Positions 1-10,577 of a stretch of 64,000 bases of DNA are shown in pieces. A program made the translations under genes and the position numbers. Each line of letters begins with the position of its first letter. The first letter of the stretch is position 1. The stretch is taken from positions 1 through 64,000 of the forward strand of contig JANWYH010000006.1 of the NCBI GenBank assembly GCA_025054715.1, in the 5' to 3' direction. Source of the DNA: Pyrinomonadaceae bacterium (GTDB lineage Bacteria > Acidobacteriota > Blastocatellia > Pyrinomonadales > Pyrinomonadaceae). The notes beneath the pieces are model-generated. The model was given only the letters and a program-made list of their open reading frames with translations, was not told where the DNA came from and made no database searches.

Positions 1-75
1 AAGGTAGAAGCCGCACAAATCTTAGGTATAGACCTTTCAACCTTGTACAGAAAACTAAAAAAATACAATCAATGA
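1..75 (+). CDS. C-terminal end of an NtrC-type regulator (Fis-like HTH), partial
   Basis: The window opens inside a reading frame that runs 24 codons to TGA at 73-75. The peptide contains AAQILGIDLSTLYRKLKKY, the second half of a Fis-type helix-turn-helix as found at the very C-terminus of sigma-54-dependent NtrC-family response regulators. It closely resembles the C-terminus of the regulator encoded at 32031-33407 (AAEILGISTSTLYRRL). The receiver and AAA+ domains would lie upstream of the window, so only the DNA-binding role can be inferred. It ends 90 bases before the convergent typA stop. Confidence 0.75.
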   Translation, partial: KVEAAQILGIDLSTLYRKLKKYNQ

Positions 76-165
76 AACTACGGCAAAAATCCTGGCAGAA
101 TACAAAGTTTGCCTCTTTCTTGCCACAAATCAAATAATAACCAGAGCTAATCATTTGCAAATGAC

Positions 166-1965
166 TTATCTTCTTCTTTCATTTGCCCGTAGTATTTTCT
201 TTCTTAATCGGATTGATTTCGGTGTAACCTCTACCAGCTCATCGTCCGCTATAAATTCAAGCGCTTGTTCAAGCGATAGCTCCTTGATAGGCACGAGACG
301 CATTGCTTCTTCTGCTGTCGAAGAACGAATATTTGTAAGCTTTCTCTCCTTTACGGCATTGACATCTAGATCAATTGCGCGTGCATTTTCGCCAATTATC
401 ATTCCTTCGTAAACTTTTGTTTGCGGACGGATAAATAATGTGCCACGTTCTTGTAAATTGTAGAGCGCATAGGCAGTCGCTTCACCCATTCTATCGGCAA
501 CAAGCGCGCCCGTTCTTCTGCCTTTCATCTCACCTTGCCATTTGTCATATCGAAGAAACATAGTATTCAGTAGCCCTGTTCCCTTGGTTTCTGTTAAAAA
601 CTCGTTGCGGAAACCTATGAGCCCTCTTGAAGGAACTTCGTACTCAAGACGAACACGTCCGAAACCGTTGTTTACCATTTTCTTCATTTGACCTTTACGC
701 CTTCCCAAAGCTTCGGTAACAACACCTATAAACTCCTCTGGAATATCTATTACAACTAGTTCAATCGGCTCGAGAAGTTGCCCGTTTTCATCGGTTTTAA
801 TAATAACTTCAGGTCTTGAAACTTGAAATTCGTAGCCTTCTCGACGCATCATCTCAATTAAAATAGCAAGTTGAAGCTCGCCCCGTCCGGAAACCTTGAA
901 CTCGTCAGGTGAGTCAGTATCTTCAACCCTTAGAGCAACATTTCCTAGAGCTTCCTTGTAAAGTCTTTCTCGCAACTGCTTCGAAGTTACAAATCTCCCT
1001 TCAGTTCCCGCAAAAGGTGAAGTGTTAACTGAAAAGATCATCGAAATAGTCGGCTCATCAACTGCAATTGCAGGCATTGGTTTCGGATTATCGGGCAAAG
1101 TAATCGTTTCACCTATCTGAATCTCATCAAAACCAGCCAAAGCCACTATTTCGCCAAATCCAGCCGTTTCAACTACCTGCTTTCCCAACCCTTCAAAAAC
1201 ATAAAGCTCACGAACCCGACCCTTTTCAACAGAACCATCTCGCTTACAAACCGCAACTTCTTGGTTTTTCCTAACTTCACCCGAAAAAACCCTCCCAATG
1301 GCTAACCTTCCGACAAATGGATTATAATCAATGTTTGCAACAAGAATCTGGAGCGTATCATCCCGCAAAGGTTTCGGAGCGGGAATAGTTTTTACAATCT
1401 CATCAAAAAGCGGTTTAAGATTCGTAGAAGCGTCATCAAGTGAACGCCTTGCTATGCCTTCACGGGCAATCGTGTAGAGAATAGGAAACTCTATCTGCTC
1501 ATCCGTAGCCCCAAGGTCAATGAAAAGATCATAGATTTCATTAACGACCTCTTGCGGACGAGCATCTTGCCTATCAATTTTATTAACCACAGCAATTGCA
1601 GGAAGATTTTGTTCAAGAGCCTTCCTTAAAACGAATCGTGTTTGAGGAAGACAGCCTTCAGCAGCATCTACCAATAACATGACGCCATCAACCATTTTAA
1701 GGACACGCTCAACCTCACCACCAAAGTCTGCATGCCCAGGCGTATCAACTATATTTATCTTATACTCGCCATAGCGCACCGAAGCATTCTTCGCCATTAT
1801 CGTGATGCCGCGTTCACGCTCAAGGTCCAAAAAATCAAGCACACGCTCCTGAACATCTTGATTTTCTCGAAAAATACCTGCCTGCTTGAGCATTGCATCA
1901 ACCAGCGTCGTTTTTCCATGATCAACGTGTGCTATTATGGCAATATTTCGTATCTTTTCCGACAT
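166..1965 (-). CDS. typA: Ribosome-associated GTPase TypA/BipA
   Basis: A translational GTPase of the EF-G superfamily that binds 70S ribosomes and helps 50S assembly and stress adaptation. From the chosen ATG at 1965 the product is 599 aa, the normal family length. The G1 loop [10 protein letters not shown] lies at about residues 12-21, followed by the G3 [15 protein letters not shown] and G4 NKID motifs, then domain II, the EF-G-like domains III and V and the TypA-specific C-terminus (GLIGFRNEF, then [17 protein letters not shown]). The frame is open a further 37 codons upstream, but that extension is not TypA-like and would occupy the divergent promoter region. A triple ATG (1965, 1968, 1971) makes the exact start uncertain by two codons. 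Divergent from the FHA-transglycosylase gene. Confidence 0.95.
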   Translation of the reverse strand: MSEKIRNIAIIAHVDHGKTTLVDAMLKQAGIFRENQDVQERVLDFLDLERERGITIMAKNASVRYGEYKINIVDTPGHADFGGEVERVLKMVDGVMLLVDAAEGCLPQTRFVLRKALEQNLPAIAVVNKIDRQDARPQEVVNEIYDLFIDLGATDEQIEFPILYTIAREGIARRSLDDASTNLKPLFDEIVKTIPAPKPLRDDTLQILVANIDYNPFVGRLAIGRVFSGEVRKNQEVAVCKRDGSVEKGRVRELYVFEGLGKQVVETAGFGEIVALAGFDEIQIGETITLPDNPKPMPAIAVDEPTISMIFSVNTSPFAGTEGRFVTSKQLRERLYKEALGNVALRVEDTDSPDEFKVSGRGELQLAILIEMMRREGYEFQVSRPEVIIKTDENGQLLEPIELVVIDIPEEFIGVVTEALGRRKGQMKKMVNNGFGRVRLEYEVPSRGLIGFRNEFLTETKGTGLLNTMFLRYDKWQGEMKGRRTGALVADRMGEATAYALYNLQERGTLFIRPQTKVYEGMIIGENARAIDLDVNAVKERKLTNIRSSTAEEAMRLVPIKELSLEQALEFIADDELVEVTPKSIRLRKKILRANERRR

Positions 1966-2064
1966 CATCATCTCTAGAAAAGTTCTATAATGAAGCACCG
2001 TTGAAAAAAAGGCAAATTCAATTTCAAATGCTGCCCCTCTTTCAAAAGCGTTGTCCAAATTGTA

Positions 2065-2070
2065 TAAAAT
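2065..2070 (+). promoter_or_regulatory. -10 box immediately upstream of the FHA-transglycosylase gene
   Basis: TAAAAT within TGTATAAAAT ends nine bases before the ATG at 2080. This predicts transcription starting about three bases before the start codon. No convincing -35 and no Shine-Dalgarno sequence are seen. The same spacing occurs before 10690. Confidence 0.5.
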
Positions 2071-2079
2071 TTTCAATAG

Positions 2080-3474
2080 ATGAAAGTAGGTCTAACATAT
2101 CCAACACCTGAAGGCTCTAAAACAATTTATCTCGAAGAAAGCTCACGTCTTACAATTGGTCGTTCATCTGAAGCTGATTTGCATTTTAATGAAGACGCTT
2201 TATCTCGTCTTCATGCTAGCATTTACCGAGAAAAAGATCGTGTCTGGATAGTTGATGAAAACTCAACAAACGGCACCTCTGTTAACGGGCAGCCTGTTTC
2301 AGCTTCAGGAAAACTACTAAAAAACGGAGATATCATAGAACTTGGCAAAAAAATTAAAATCACAGTTCAGGTAGAGCAAAACAGCAAAACCGAATTTTCG
2401 CTTCTACCGATAGTCATCATAGCATCTTCATTCTTCTTACTTGTTTTCGCCCTAAGTTTTATCGTAATAAAAACTCTTACATCTACAGAAAGAGAATCTT
2501 ATCCAACCCGAAAGCCAACTGAGATAGAAAAAACCGATAGTTTCAACTCATTTGACTCATCGCCTACTCCCGCAAGAGCTGAAAACGCTGAAAAAGTTGA
2601 AAAAGCTGAAAACAAGGAAAGCTATGAAACTACTAACACTGTCCAAACTACACCCATTCGCACTCAGGCAAGGAAAAAATTTTACGAAATGACTGATTCG
2701 GAAAAGGACGAATACATCAAAGAGAAAGCAGAGAAAATTTCCAGAATTATTGGCAATCAAGTAGCCGAACCGATTCCACCCGAAGCCGTAAAAAGCATAC
2801 GCGTTCATCTTCAAGGATACATAAACCGCATAAGACAAAACCGAATAGACGATTGCCGCCAAGGCTCGTTTACAAGAAGCGATACCGTAACCATACTTGA
2901 AAGAGCCAGTAGAAACGCCCCTTTCATTATTCGTTCGTTTTATGCGGAAGGATTAGATCCCCAAATAGGCATTTATGTAGCAATGATAGAATCTGAACAT
3001 TGTCCGTGTCTTCAAAGCCCCACTGGCGCACTCGGAATGTTTCAATTCGTTCGCTCTACAGGAAGAGAATTCGGACTTCAAATAAAACAAGATGCGTCAC
3101 CGACAAACCCGGATGAAAGATGCGATCCTGAAAAAGCAGCGAAAGCAGCAGCTCGCTACTTAAAATCTCTAATAAGCCGATTCGGCTCTGGACCAATAAG
3201 TTTTCCACTAGCAATTGCAAGCTACAATAGTGGTCAAGGAGGTCTCAGCCAGAATCTAGAAAAAGCACTTAAGAAAGCAGCAGATCAAGAACGATCATTC
3301 TGGACTTTAGTAGCAAATCAGCAAATCTTTGAGGGCAAAATCGGCGAGCAGTTCCGTAGAGAAAACGTAAAATACGTCCCTAAGTTTTTTGCTGCCGCAA
3401 TCATTGGCGAAAACCCACAAGATTTTGGAATAAATTTAGCACCGATATCAACTTACACGAAACCGAACTATTGA
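2080..3474 (+). CDS. FHA domain - transmembrane - lytic transglycosylase fusion
   Basis: 464 aa. Residues about 1-95 form a forkhead-associated phosphothreonine-recognition domain with GRSSEADL (27-34), SRLHA (42-46) and [10 protein letters not shown] (61-70). A single membrane helix follows at about 107-132. A Ser/Thr/Glu/Lys-rich linker leads to an SLT-type transglycosylase domain from about 270. The catalytic Glu is probably E304 in AMIESEH, with GALGMFQF at 316-323 and the substrate-groove ASYNSGQGG at 380-388. The layout predicts a cytoplasmic FHA domain and a periplasmic peptidoglycan-cleaving domain. The ATG is fixed because the FHA fold begins at once. No kinase gene is adjacent. Its 3' end overlaps the convergent 3468-4499 gene by 7 bases. 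Domain calls are firm; a phospho-regulated wall enzyme is inference. Confidence 0.85.
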   Translation: MKVGLTYPTPEGSKTIYLEESSRLTIGRSSEADLHFNEDALSRLHASIYREKDRVWIVDENSTNGTSVNGQPVSASGKLLKNGDIIELGKKIKITVQVEQNSKTEFSLLPIVIIASSFFLLVFALSFIVIKTLTSTERESYPTRKPTEIEKTDSFNSFDSSPTPARAENAEKVEKAENKESYETTNTVQTTPIRTQARKKFYEMTDSEKDEYIKEKAEKISRIIGNQVAEPIPPEAVKSIRVHLQGYINRIRQNRIDDCRQGSFTRSDTVTILERASRNAPFIIRSFYAEGLDPQIGIYVAMIESEHCPCLQSPTGALGMFQFVRSTGREFGLQIKQDASPTNPDERCDPEKAAKAAARYLKSLISRFGSGPISFPLAIASYNSGQGGLSQNLEKALKKAADQERSFWTLVANQQIFEGKIGEQFRRENVKYVPKFFAAAIIGENPQDFGINLAPISTYTKPNY

Positions 3475-4499
3475 AGAACAACCTTGAAAGTTTTCCCGTC
3501 ACCTCTCAAAGCCACAAGGTGAAAATAGAGTTCACGCTTTATTGAAAAGGGAAAATGAATTGTTCCGAACATAAAAAGCGTTCCATTCCAGAAGTCTTTT
3601 CTAAAAGTCAAAAGTTTTTTGCACTCGTTTGTCTGAGTGTTAATTCCCCATATCGAGGCAACATTTTCTTTCTGAGAAGGAGCATTCTCTGCCGTCGTTG
3701 TAAAAAATATCCATTCACCTAATCTTTTTGAGTAATAGACAGTTCCATCAACCTCACACAAAACTTCACGCTCGCCAGTGCTTCTTTCAACTTTGTATAT
3801 GTAGTTTTTGCGAAACTCGGCATCAGTGCCGTAGTAAAAGGCATCTTTGTCGAAAACGATACTTACGGCACGCCAAGTCTCGTCACCCTCACCAATAACA
3901 TCAAAGTCCCGAAAGTCTGAAGAAAAACTCAAAATCCTACACTCTTCAGCCTTATCTCCTGTTAAACAAAACATTCTTCCGCTGAAATCGTCAAAATAAA
4001 TTCCGTGAACGTGTCTTATTGAACCAGACGGAAAGTCATAAACGACTTCGATACTATCTTCACGAGGAGAATATCTATAGATTCGCACTGATTCTCGACT
4101 TGGGTTTGAGAGATACTCGCCAAAAAAGATATTTTCTTGCTCATCCAAAGCACAAGCTGAACGCAAAACTCTGCATGGGCGTTCAAGTGGTATCTCAAAA
4201 TAAGTCTCATTTCTTATAATTCCAACCGATTTATCAAATGTTACAAAAAAGTCGCCATTTTTAAGGCAAACCACGTTTGTAATCATGAAGCGCAGAAGTC
4301 TTTGAAAGATGCGAGTCCTGCTGAATAACTCTTTCCAAAGCGGAGCCTTTACCGAAACAATCTTTTTTATTTGACCGTTTGGAATAGAAAATTTGTAGAT
4401 TACATTTCGACGAGAAACTATAAGTTCATCGGAATTTGCCCATTCTACGGCATAGCCTCTTAAGTTCTTGACTTCCTCTATCTTAAAAGCCTGATCCAT
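3468..4499 (-). CDS. Beta-propeller-like protein of unknown function
   Basis: 343 aa, cytosolic by appearance: no signal peptide and no membrane helix. The sequence is a series of short beta-rich units with aromatic and acidic turns (IYRYSPREDSIEVVYDF, RILSFSSDFRDF, IYKVERSTGEREVLCEV, IWGINTQTNECKKLL), as in six- or seven-bladed propellers, but I cannot assign a family. The ATG at 4499 is preferred over the upstream GTG at 4505 because AAGGAAG lies about nine bases before the ATG. It overlaps the 3' end of the carbamoyltransferase gene by 17 bases, so the two are probably translated together and may act on the same glycan or metabolite. That functional link is inference. Confidence 0.6.
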   Translation of the reverse strand: MDQAFKIEEVKNLRGYAVEWANSDELIVSRRNVIYKFSIPNGQIKKIVSVKAPLWKELFSRTRIFQRLLRFMITNVVCLKNGDFFVTFDKSVGIIRNETYFEIPLERPCRVLRSACALDEQENIFFGEYLSNPSRESVRIYRYSPREDSIEVVYDFPSGSIRHVHGIYFDDFSGRMFCLTGDKAEECRILSFSSDFRDFDVIGEGDETWRAVSIVFDKDAFYYGTDAEFRKNYIYKVERSTGEREVLCEVDGTVYYSKRLGEWIFFTTTAENAPSQKENVASIWGINTQTNECKKLLTFRKDFWNGTLFMFGTIHFPFSIKRELYFHLVALRGDGKTFKVVLQ

Positions 4500-6240
4500 T
4501 GACACTATCTTCCTTACGGCAGAAGAAAGGCCCTATTACAAGAACATCCATTTTTGTTCTCAAGAAACATTCTATAGCTTCACTTGGACGGCAAACTATC
4601 GGCTCGTTTTCATTAAAGCTAGTGTTTAGAACAACAGGTAAGCCTGTCTTACGCTCAAAGGTTTTTATCAAATCATAATAAAGCGGATTTTCTTGGCGTG
4701 TAACAGTTTGAAGTCTTCCTGTATCATCAACATGGCTTACGGCAGAAAGACGACGACGCCACTTGGGCTTAATCTTGTAGACATGTAGCATAAAAGGCGA
4801 TGGATGAGTGTGCTCAAAAATCTCAGCTTGATACTCTTGAAGGACCGATGGAGCGAAAGGACGAAACCACTCGCGATGCTTTACTCTGGCATTTAGAACG
4901 TCTTTCATGTTCGGAAGTCCCGGATGTGCAAGTATTGAACGATTGCCAAGTGCTCGAGGTCCCCATTCCATTCTCCCTTGAAACCAGCCTACTACTTTTC
5001 CATTTTTTATCTCTTCAGCAGTTTTGTCTATAAGCTCCTCTCTTGAGTACTCAACAAACGAAACTTTGTATCTTTCAAGCTCAGTTCTTATTTGATAGTC
5101 AGAGTATTCATCGCCGAGATAAGCATCTTTCATTATCCATCGGTTGCCCTCTTTCAGAACAACGTTACTTACATAAAGCGCTGCACCTAAGGCTAGACCC
5201 TCATCACCTGCAGCTGGTTGTATGCAGGTTTGTCTAAAGGGTGTTTCATAGAAAATCTTTCCATTTGCCACACTATTCAGGGCACATCCGCCGGCAAGAA
5301 CTAGCTTTTCAGATGGCACGAAACGGTAAAGCACATTCAGCAAATGCATGTAGTACTTCTCAAAAACTTTTTGCAAAGCGTAGGCTATGTCCATGTCTCT
5401 TCTTGTAATTTCTGTGTAGGGTTTGCGAGGCTTACCAAAGCTTTTTGTGAAAATATCAGAATAAAGTCTTTGAACAATCATTTCTCCTTTTTCGTTGATT
5501 TCCACTCCTTGATTTGCTCCAAAGGGAATGAAAAATTCTGGATTTAACTCAAACCCGTCAGGTTTTTCCAAAAGACACCTTTCAAAAAAATCAACATAAG
5601 TATCCGTCCCTAAGGGAGCAAGTCCCATGACCTTTCCCTCATCACCATATTTCTCATACCCAATGAATTGACAAACGGCGGTGTAAAAAGTGCCAAGCGA
5701 ATGCGGAACGAAAATTTTATGAAGGACTTTTATTTCCGATCCTACGCACTCCGAAAACAAGCAGGAAACAAAATCTCCAGAACCATCAATTGTTATTCCG
5801 GCGGCATGCTCCCAAGGTGAAATAAAGTAGGCACTAGCTGTATGAGCAAGGTGATGCTCGACATTGTGTTGGGTAAACTTAAGCTCTTCGGGTGTTACTC
5901 CACATTCTTGGGCGATAAGGCTCTTTAAGTTATCAAATCTTTGCTTACTTTCTTTCCTCATCTTTGCAAAGTTTAGAAGTCGTGAAGGATTGCTAAGAGC
6001 AAATTTCAGTTTCTGTTTAAGGTTTGCTGAAGTGTCACGGCCTATAGCGACATGATCGATATCTGAAAATTTTAACCCCGCCACCTCCAGACATCTCAAA
6101 ATAGCTTGTCGCGGAAATCCTGCATAGTATTTAACACGATTCAGTCTTTCCTCAGCTATAGCTACAACCGGCTTACCATCAACAACTATTGCAGCAGCGG
6201 CTCCAGCGTGGAAAGCATTTATTCCTAAAATAACACTCAT
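4483..6240 (-). CDS. Carbamoyltransferase of the NodU/CmcH/TobZ family (copy 1)
   Basis: 585 aa. Family members use carbamoyl phosphate and ATP to form a carbamoyl-adenylate and transfer the carbamoyl group to a hydroxyl of a sugar, antibiotic or lipo-oligosaccharide. The N-terminal Kae1/HSP70-like domain is recognised by [40 protein letters not shown] and the phosphate loop [21 protein letters not shown] follows. The C-terminal YrdC-like domain carries [28 protein letters not shown] and [13 protein letters not shown]. The start overlaps the sucD stop by four bases (ATGA), so it sits in the proS-sucD transcription unit. The acceptor is unknown. A second homologue lies at 44135-45841, and the two differ enough to be old paralogues or separate acquisitions. 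Confidence 0.9.
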   Translation of the reverse strand: MSVILGINAFHAGAAAAIVVDGKPVVAIAEERLNRVKYYAGFPRQAILRCLEVAGLKFSDIDHVAIGRDTSANLKQKLKFALSNPSRLLNFAKMRKESKQRFDNLKSLIAQECGVTPEELKFTQHNVEHHLAHTASAYFISPWEHAAGITIDGSGDFVSCLFSECVGSEIKVLHKIFVPHSLGTFYTAVCQFIGYEKYGDEGKVMGLAPLGTDTYVDFFERCLLEKPDGFELNPEFFIPFGANQGVEINEKGEMIVQRLYSDIFTKSFGKPRKPYTEITRRDMDIAYALQKVFEKYYMHLLNVLYRFVPSEKLVLAGGCALNSVANGKIFYETPFRQTCIQPAAGDEGLALGAALYVSNVVLKEGNRWIMKDAYLGDEYSDYQIRTELERYKVSFVEYSREELIDKTAEEIKNGKVVGWFQGRMEWGPRALGNRSILAHPGLPNMKDVLNARVKHREWFRPFAPSVLQEYQAEIFEHTHPSPFMLHVYKIKPKWRRRLSAVSHVDDTGRLQTVTRQENPLYYDLIKTFERKTGLPVVLNTSFNENEPIVCRPSEAIECFLRTKMDVLVIGPFFCRKEDSVNGSGF

Positions 6241-7115
6241 CCTAAAACTTCCCTCATCGCTAAACCTATTTCAGCTGGCGATTTTACAACATGAATACCA
6301 GCTTCTTCTAAAGCTTTCATCTTCTCGGCTGCAGTTCCTTTTCCGCCAGAGATTATAGCCCCGGCATGTCCCATTCTTCTGCCTGGAGGCGCCGTCTGAC
6401 CAGCAATAAAAGCAACGATTGGTTTTCGCTTTGTTAATCCATTTTGTTTAACCCATTCTGCAGCCTCTTCTTCGGCTGTTCCGCCTATCTCACCTATCAA
6501 AATAATCCCTTCCGTTTCATCGTCTTCTGCAAAAAGTTTCAATGCGTCAGTGTGAGTCGTTCCAACAATTGGATCACCGCCAATGCCAATTGCCGTGGAT
6601 TGTCCCAATCCAACAGCAACAGTTTGACCGACGGCTTCGTAAGTCAAAGTGCCAGAGCGGGAAACTATTCCAATCGTGCCTCTTTTGTGAATATGTCCCG
6701 GCATTATGCCGATTTTACACTCGCCCGGCGTAATGATTCCAGGACAATTCGGACCGATAAGGCGCACATCCTTGTCTCGTAAATACTCTTTGACTTTTAC
6801 CATATCGGCTACAGGTATTCCTTCGGTTATAGCAACAATCAGACGCACACCCGCGTCAGCGGCCTCCATTATGGCATCCGCCGCAAACGCAGGCGGCACA
6901 TAAACTACAGAAGCATCTGCACCTGTTTCTTTTACGGCTTCCGCAACCGTGTTAAATACAGGTACTCCCTCGTGAAATGTCCCACCTTTTCCAGGAGTTA
7001 CACCGGCCACAATTTGCGTGCCATATTCAATCATTTGCTTTGTGTGAAAAGTTCCTTCCTTTCCGGTAATTCCTTGAACAATAACGCGTGTGTTCTTATT
7101 TACGAGAATGCTCAA
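6237..7115 (-). CDS. sucD: Succinyl-CoA ligase (ADP/GDP-forming) alpha subunit
   Basis: 292 aa, normal size for SucD, which with SucC interconverts succinyl-CoA and succinate with substrate-level phosphorylation. CoA-binding Rossmann domain: [17 protein letters not shown] and [10 protein letters not shown] near the N-terminus. [20 protein letters not shown] and SRSGTLTYE follow, and the phosphorylated His lies in [17 protein letters not shown]. The start codon is TTG (7113-7115), preceded by AAGGAG about ten bases upstream. The beta-subunit gene sucC, which usually precedes sucD, is absent. Here proS is upstream and a carbamoyltransferase downstream, so SucC must be encoded elsewhere or a different partner is used. 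Confidence 0.93.
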   Translation of the reverse strand: MSILVNKNTRVIVQGITGKEGTFHTKQMIEYGTQIVAGVTPGKGGTFHEGVPVFNTVAEAVKETGADASVVYVPPAFAADAIMEAADAGVRLIVAITEGIPVADMVKVKEYLRDKDVRLIGPNCPGIITPGECKIGIMPGHIHKRGTIGIVSRSGTLTYEAVGQTVAVGLGQSTAIGIGGDPIVGTTHTDALKLFAEDDETEGIILIGEIGGTAEEEAAEWVKQNGLTKRKPIVAFIAGQTAPPGRRMGHAGAIISGGKGTAAEKMKALEEAGIHVVKSPAEIGLAMREVLG

Positions 7116-7165
7116 TTTTCACCACTCCTTGCAGAAAATTCGCTAAAACAAAAGAGTATATCAGG

Positions 7166-8638
7166 CTAGTATGCACGGGCAAAAAGCACTCTTCTTTTCG
7201 AAGGCTTACCCGAATAAACGCATCTGCCTTCTTCTTGCTTTGCATCAAGCGGAATGCAACGAATTGTTGCTTTTGTTTCTTCCTTTATCTTCTCTTCAGT
7301 TTCGCTCGTTCCGTCCCAATGTGCCAGAATGAAACCACCCTTTTCTATTCTCTCCTTGAATTCATCCCAAGTGTCAACCAAAAAAGTGTTTTCTTCGCGA
7401 AACTTTAACGCTTTACGATAAATATTCTGTTGAATTTCATCCAGTAGATTCTCTACGTGATCAACTATACCTTCAATCGGAAGAGTTTGTTTTGTCAGCG
7501 TATCACGACGAGCAACTTCAATTGTGTTGTTTTGAACATCGCGCATTCCCATCGCCAATCTCACTGGCACTCCTTTTAGTTCGTATTCAGCAAATTTCCA
7601 GCCCGAACGTTGTTTATCATCATCATCATACTTTACGGTAATACCTCTTCGTTTTAAGTCCGCAATAATTGGCTCAACACGCTCAGAAACTTTGGCAAGC
7701 TCTTCTTCTCCTTTGTATATGGGAATTATAACAACCTGAAGCGGTGCTAAACGTGGCGGCAAAACCAATCCTTCATCGTCAGAATGTGCCATAATCAATG
7801 CTCCCATCAAACGAGTAGAGACGCCCCAAGAAGTTGCCCAAGCGTATTCGAGTTTTCCTTCTTTGTTCATAAATTGCACATCAAATGATTTTGCAAAATT
7901 CTGCCCCAGAAAATGCGATGTGCCAGCTTGAAGCGCTTTTCCATCTTGCATTAAAGCCTCAATACAATAGGTCTCTTCAGCTCCGGCAAAACGCTCATTC
8001 GGGGTTTTAACGCCCTTTACTACTGGCAAAGCCATCCATTTTTCGGCAAATTCAGCGTAAACATCTAGCATTTTCTGAGCCTCTTCTATAGCCTCCTCGC
8101 GTGTAGCATGAGCCGTGTGACCTTCCTGCCATAAAAATTCGGCTGTTCTCAGAAATATTCTGGTGCGCATTTCCCAACGAACAACATTTGCCCATTGATT
8201 TATCAATATAGGCAAATCCCGCCATGATTGAATCCAATTCCTGTATGTGTTCCAGATAATAGTTTCAGACGTAGGTCTTACAATCAATTCTTCTTCGAGC
8301 TTTGCCTCCGGATCAACTATCAAACCCTTTCCCTCTGGATTAGATTTCAAACGATAGTGCGTCACAACGGCACATTCCTTCGCAAAACCCGTCGCATGCT
8401 CTTCTTCCTTTTCTAGAAAACTTTTAGGCACGAAAAGCGGAAAGTAAGCGTTTACATGCCCTGTTGCCTTGAACATGTCGTCCAAAGCTCTTTGCATCTT
8501 TTCCCAAATCGCATATCCATAGGGCTTAATAACCATGCAACCACGAACAGCCGAATTTTCAGCAAGACCGGCCTTTTTTACAAGTTCGTTATACCACTCT
8601 GAGTAGTTTTCACTTCTTTTCGGTATCGCTTTACTCAT
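7166..8638 (-). CDS. proS: Prolyl-tRNA synthetase, archaeal/eukaryote-like type
   Basis: 490 aa class II synthetase charging tRNA-Pro. The length, the absence of the large editing insertion of the classical bacterial enzyme, and the C-terminal zinc-like domain ending in Tyr (VLFARAY) mark the ProS type 3 family. Visible motifs: [18 protein letters not shown] at the start of the catalytic core, [13 protein letters not shown] (motif 2 region), [32 protein letters not shown], and the anticodon-binding domain beginning [17 protein letters not shown]. It is the first gene of a probable proS-sucD-carbamoyltransferase-propeller unit on the minus strand and is divergent from the proline dehydrogenase gene. 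Confidence 0.95.
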   Translation of the reverse strand: MSKAIPKRSENYSEWYNELVKKAGLAENSAVRGCMVIKPYGYAIWEKMQRALDDMFKATGHVNAYFPLFVPKSFLEKEEEHATGFAKECAVVTHYRLKSNPEGKGLIVDPEAKLEEELIVRPTSETIIWNTYRNWIQSWRDLPILINQWANVVRWEMRTRIFLRTAEFLWQEGHTAHATREEAIEEAQKMLDVYAEFAEKWMALPVVKGVKTPNERFAGAEETYCIEALMQDGKALQAGTSHFLGQNFAKSFDVQFMNKEGKLEYAWATSWGVSTRLMGALIMAHSDDEGLVLPPRLAPLQVVIIPIYKGEEELAKVSERVEPIIADLKRRGITVKYDDDDKQRSGWKFAEYELKGVPVRLAMGMRDVQNNTIEVARRDTLTKQTLPIEGIVDHVENLLDEIQQNIYRKALKFREENTFLVDTWDEFKERIEKGGFILAHWDGTSETEEKIKEETKATIRCIPLDAKQEEGRCVYSGKPSKRRVLFARAY

Positions 8639-8698
8639 AACACTAAAAATTCAAATGATAAATCAATTTTTAGCCAGAAACAATTTGCGTTTGTATGC

Positions 8699-8704
8699 TA
8701 TAAG
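8699..8704 (+). promoter_or_regulatory. Candidate -10 box for proline dehydrogenase
   Basis: TATAAG within TTTGTATGCTATAAG closely matches the sequence before the kinase gene at 10690 (TTGTATGCTAAAAT). It would start transcription near 8711, which excludes the ATGs at 8655 and 8709 and favours the one at 8727. Confidence 0.4.
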
Positions 8705-8726
8705 TTATATGGTAACTTTTAGAGAA

Positions 8727-9923
8727 ATGAACGACTTGATTACCAAATCAGCCCCTCTACTCAATTTTCAAGACACTGAAATTGCCTTCGCAGATAAAAG
8801 CGATGATGAACTTAAAGAAAAATATTGGCTATTTAGACTGATGAATTCTGAAGGTTTGGTTAACTTCCTAACCAGCCTCGCTCAAATCGCATTGAAACTT
8901 CACCTTCCGATAGAGCCTCTAATAAAAAGAACCATCTTCAGACATTTCTGCGGTGGAGAAACAATAGAAGAATGCGAAAAAGTTATAGAAAAGCTCGCAA
9001 ACTCAAACATTGGAACTATACTCGACTACTCGGTCGAAGGTAAATACGATGAAGAGGATTTTGGGCGCACAAAAGACGAAATTATAAGAACTATCAAAAG
9101 AGCTAAAGACGATCCAAGAATACCCTTTGCTGTTTTCAAAGTCTCCGGTATAGCTCCTTTGGGAACGTTGGAAAAAGTTTCTTCTGGAATACAGCTCACA
9201 GAAAAAGGAGAGCGAAAATGGAAAAGGATTCAAGAAAGAGTTGAGGAAATTTGTAGTCTTGCTTACTCCATCGGTCAGCCAGTTTTCATTGATGCAGAAG
9301 AGTCTTGGATTCAAGGAGCTATTGACCTTCTGGCAGAAACAATGATGAAAAAATACAACCGCGAAAGACCTCTCATCTATAACACGATTCAGCTTTACAG
9401 AAAAGATAGGCTAGATTTTTTAAAGAAATCTCATCACAAAGCCTTATCTGACGGCTATTTTCTTGCAGTAAAATTAGTTCGCGGTGCTTACATGGAAAAA
9501 GAACGTGAAAGAGCCGAACAGATGGGCTATCCCTCACCAATCCACGACGATAAAACTTCGACCGACAGAGACTACGACCAAGCCATTATGTATTGCTTAG
9601 AAAATTTGAAAACCATCTCATTTGTTGCCGGAACTCACAACGAAGCAAGCATTCAGCTACTAACTAGAAAAATGTATGAAAATCGAATAGAAGTAAATCA
9701 TCCCCACATTTTCTTTTCCCAGCTTTACGGCATGAGTGATAATCTTTCGTATGTTTTGGCAAAGAATGGCTACAATGTTACAAAGTATGTCCCCTATGGA
9801 CCTGTAAGAGATACTATCCCATATCTAATCAGACGCGCGCAAGAAAACACTGCCGTAATGGGACAGATGAGCCGTGAGCTTGAGCTAATAATTCGAGAAA
9901 TGAAACGAAGAGGAATTTATTGA
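8727..9923 (+). CDS. Proline dehydrogenase (FAD)
   Basis: 398 aa from the chosen ATG. The enzyme is an FAD-dependent beta/alpha barrel that oxidises proline to pyrroline-5-carboxylate, feeding electrons to quinones at the inner membrane. Diagnostic motifs: LAVKLVRGAYMEKERE (FAD/substrate), FVAGTHNEAS, and the C-terminal YGPVRDTIPYLIRRAQEN with the RRxxEN substrate-carboxylate motif. Length and the DKSDDELKEKYWLFRLMN N-terminus resemble the PRODH domain of PutA, but no aldehyde dehydrogenase domain is fused and no P5C dehydrogenase gene is adjacent. The frame is open to 8655, but 8655 is only 16 bases from the divergent proS start and a -10-like box overlaps codons 15-17 of the longer frame, so the ATG at 8727 is preferred (8709 is possible). 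Confidence 0.88.
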   Translation: MNDLITKSAPLLNFQDTEIAFADKSDDELKEKYWLFRLMNSEGLVNFLTSLAQIALKLHLPIEPLIKRTIFRHFCGGETIEECEKVIEKLANSNIGTILDYSVEGKYDEEDFGRTKDEIIRTIKRAKDDPRIPFAVFKVSGIAPLGTLEKVSSGIQLTEKGERKWKRIQERVEEICSLAYSIGQPVFIDAEESWIQGAIDLLAETMMKKYNRERPLIYNTIQLYRKDRLDFLKKSHHKALSDGYFLAVKLVRGAYMEKERERAEQMGYPSPIHDDKTSTDRDYDQAIMYCLENLKTISFVAGTHNEASIQLLTRKMYENRIEVNHPHIFFSQLYGMSDNLSYVLAKNGYNVTKYVPYGPVRDTIPYLIRRAQENTAVMGQMSRELELIIREMKRRGIY

Positions 9924-9956
9924 AACTTTTCTCAAACCCGAACGTGAGGAAGAAAC

Positions 9957-10577
9957 ATGAAAGCAGGCCTGATCATTTTTTTACTTGTCTTATCAGTTTC
10001 ATCAGTTCATGCACAAAATACAAGAAAATCCTCTGCATCGCAAATTACACAAACCGAACCAGAAATAGTCTCAACAACACCTGATTCTGTAGCAACAGAC
10101 AGCCTCGTAGAGAAAATTGAAAAACTTGACAAAAAAATATCACAACTCGCCGAAAGAATGAATTCCACCGAAGCCCTACGAAAAGACGAAGTAAGTGAAA
10201 CGCAACGCCGCTTAATGCTAAGCCTCGAAATCCTCTCACGCGCCGAAGAAAGAGCTGAAAACTTAAGAAAAAAGATTTTCGAGCTTACAGAAAAAGAAAA
10301 TGATCTTAAATTAAAGCTAGAGCAATTAGAATTTGAGTCAAGTGAGGAAATGATAAACCGAAGCGTGGCAATCGCTGGAGGTTTGCGCCCCGAAGTTCTT
10401 CGTGAGCAACGCCGACAAACTCTTCAAGCTCAAAAAAGTACAATCACAAACCTAATCAGCCAAATTCAACTTCACAAAGCAAAACTTGAGGAAAATCTCT
10501 TAAAAGCAGACGCTCTAGTAGAAAAGTTGCGCCTGAAGCTAGAAAAGGAAATCGAACAGTTAATAGAAGAAAAATAA
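9957..10577 (+). CDS. Secreted coiled-coil protein of unknown function
   Basis: 206 aa. A clear signal peptide (MKAGLIIFLLVLSVSSVHAQ, cleavage probably after HA-Q) is followed by a Ser/Thr-rich segment. From about residue 50 to the end there is nearly continuous heptad-rich helix dominated by Glu, Lys, Leu and Arg (LVEKIEKLDKKISQLAERMN, IFELTEKENDLKLKLEQLEF), broken near GGLRPEVLRE. The ATG is preceded by GAGGAAG at a good distance. It follows the proline dehydrogenase gene by 33 bases and may be cotranscribed. A periplasmic structural or adaptor role is plausible but not shown. Confidence 0.65.
   Translation: MKAGLIIFLLVLSVSSVHAQNTRKSSASQITQTEPEIVSTTPDSVATDSLVEKIEKLDKKISQLAERMNSTEALRKDEVSETQRRLMLSLEILSRAEERAENLRKKIFELTEKENDLKLKLEQLEFESSEEMINRSVAIAGGLRPEVLREQRRQTLQAQKSTITNLISQIQLHKAKLEENLLKADALVEKLRLKLEKEIEQLIEEK

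Noticed and set aside
1966-2076. N-terminal 37-codon extension of typA
   Set aside because: Not TypA-like, and it covers the divergent promoter; the ATG cluster at 1965-1971 fits the family.
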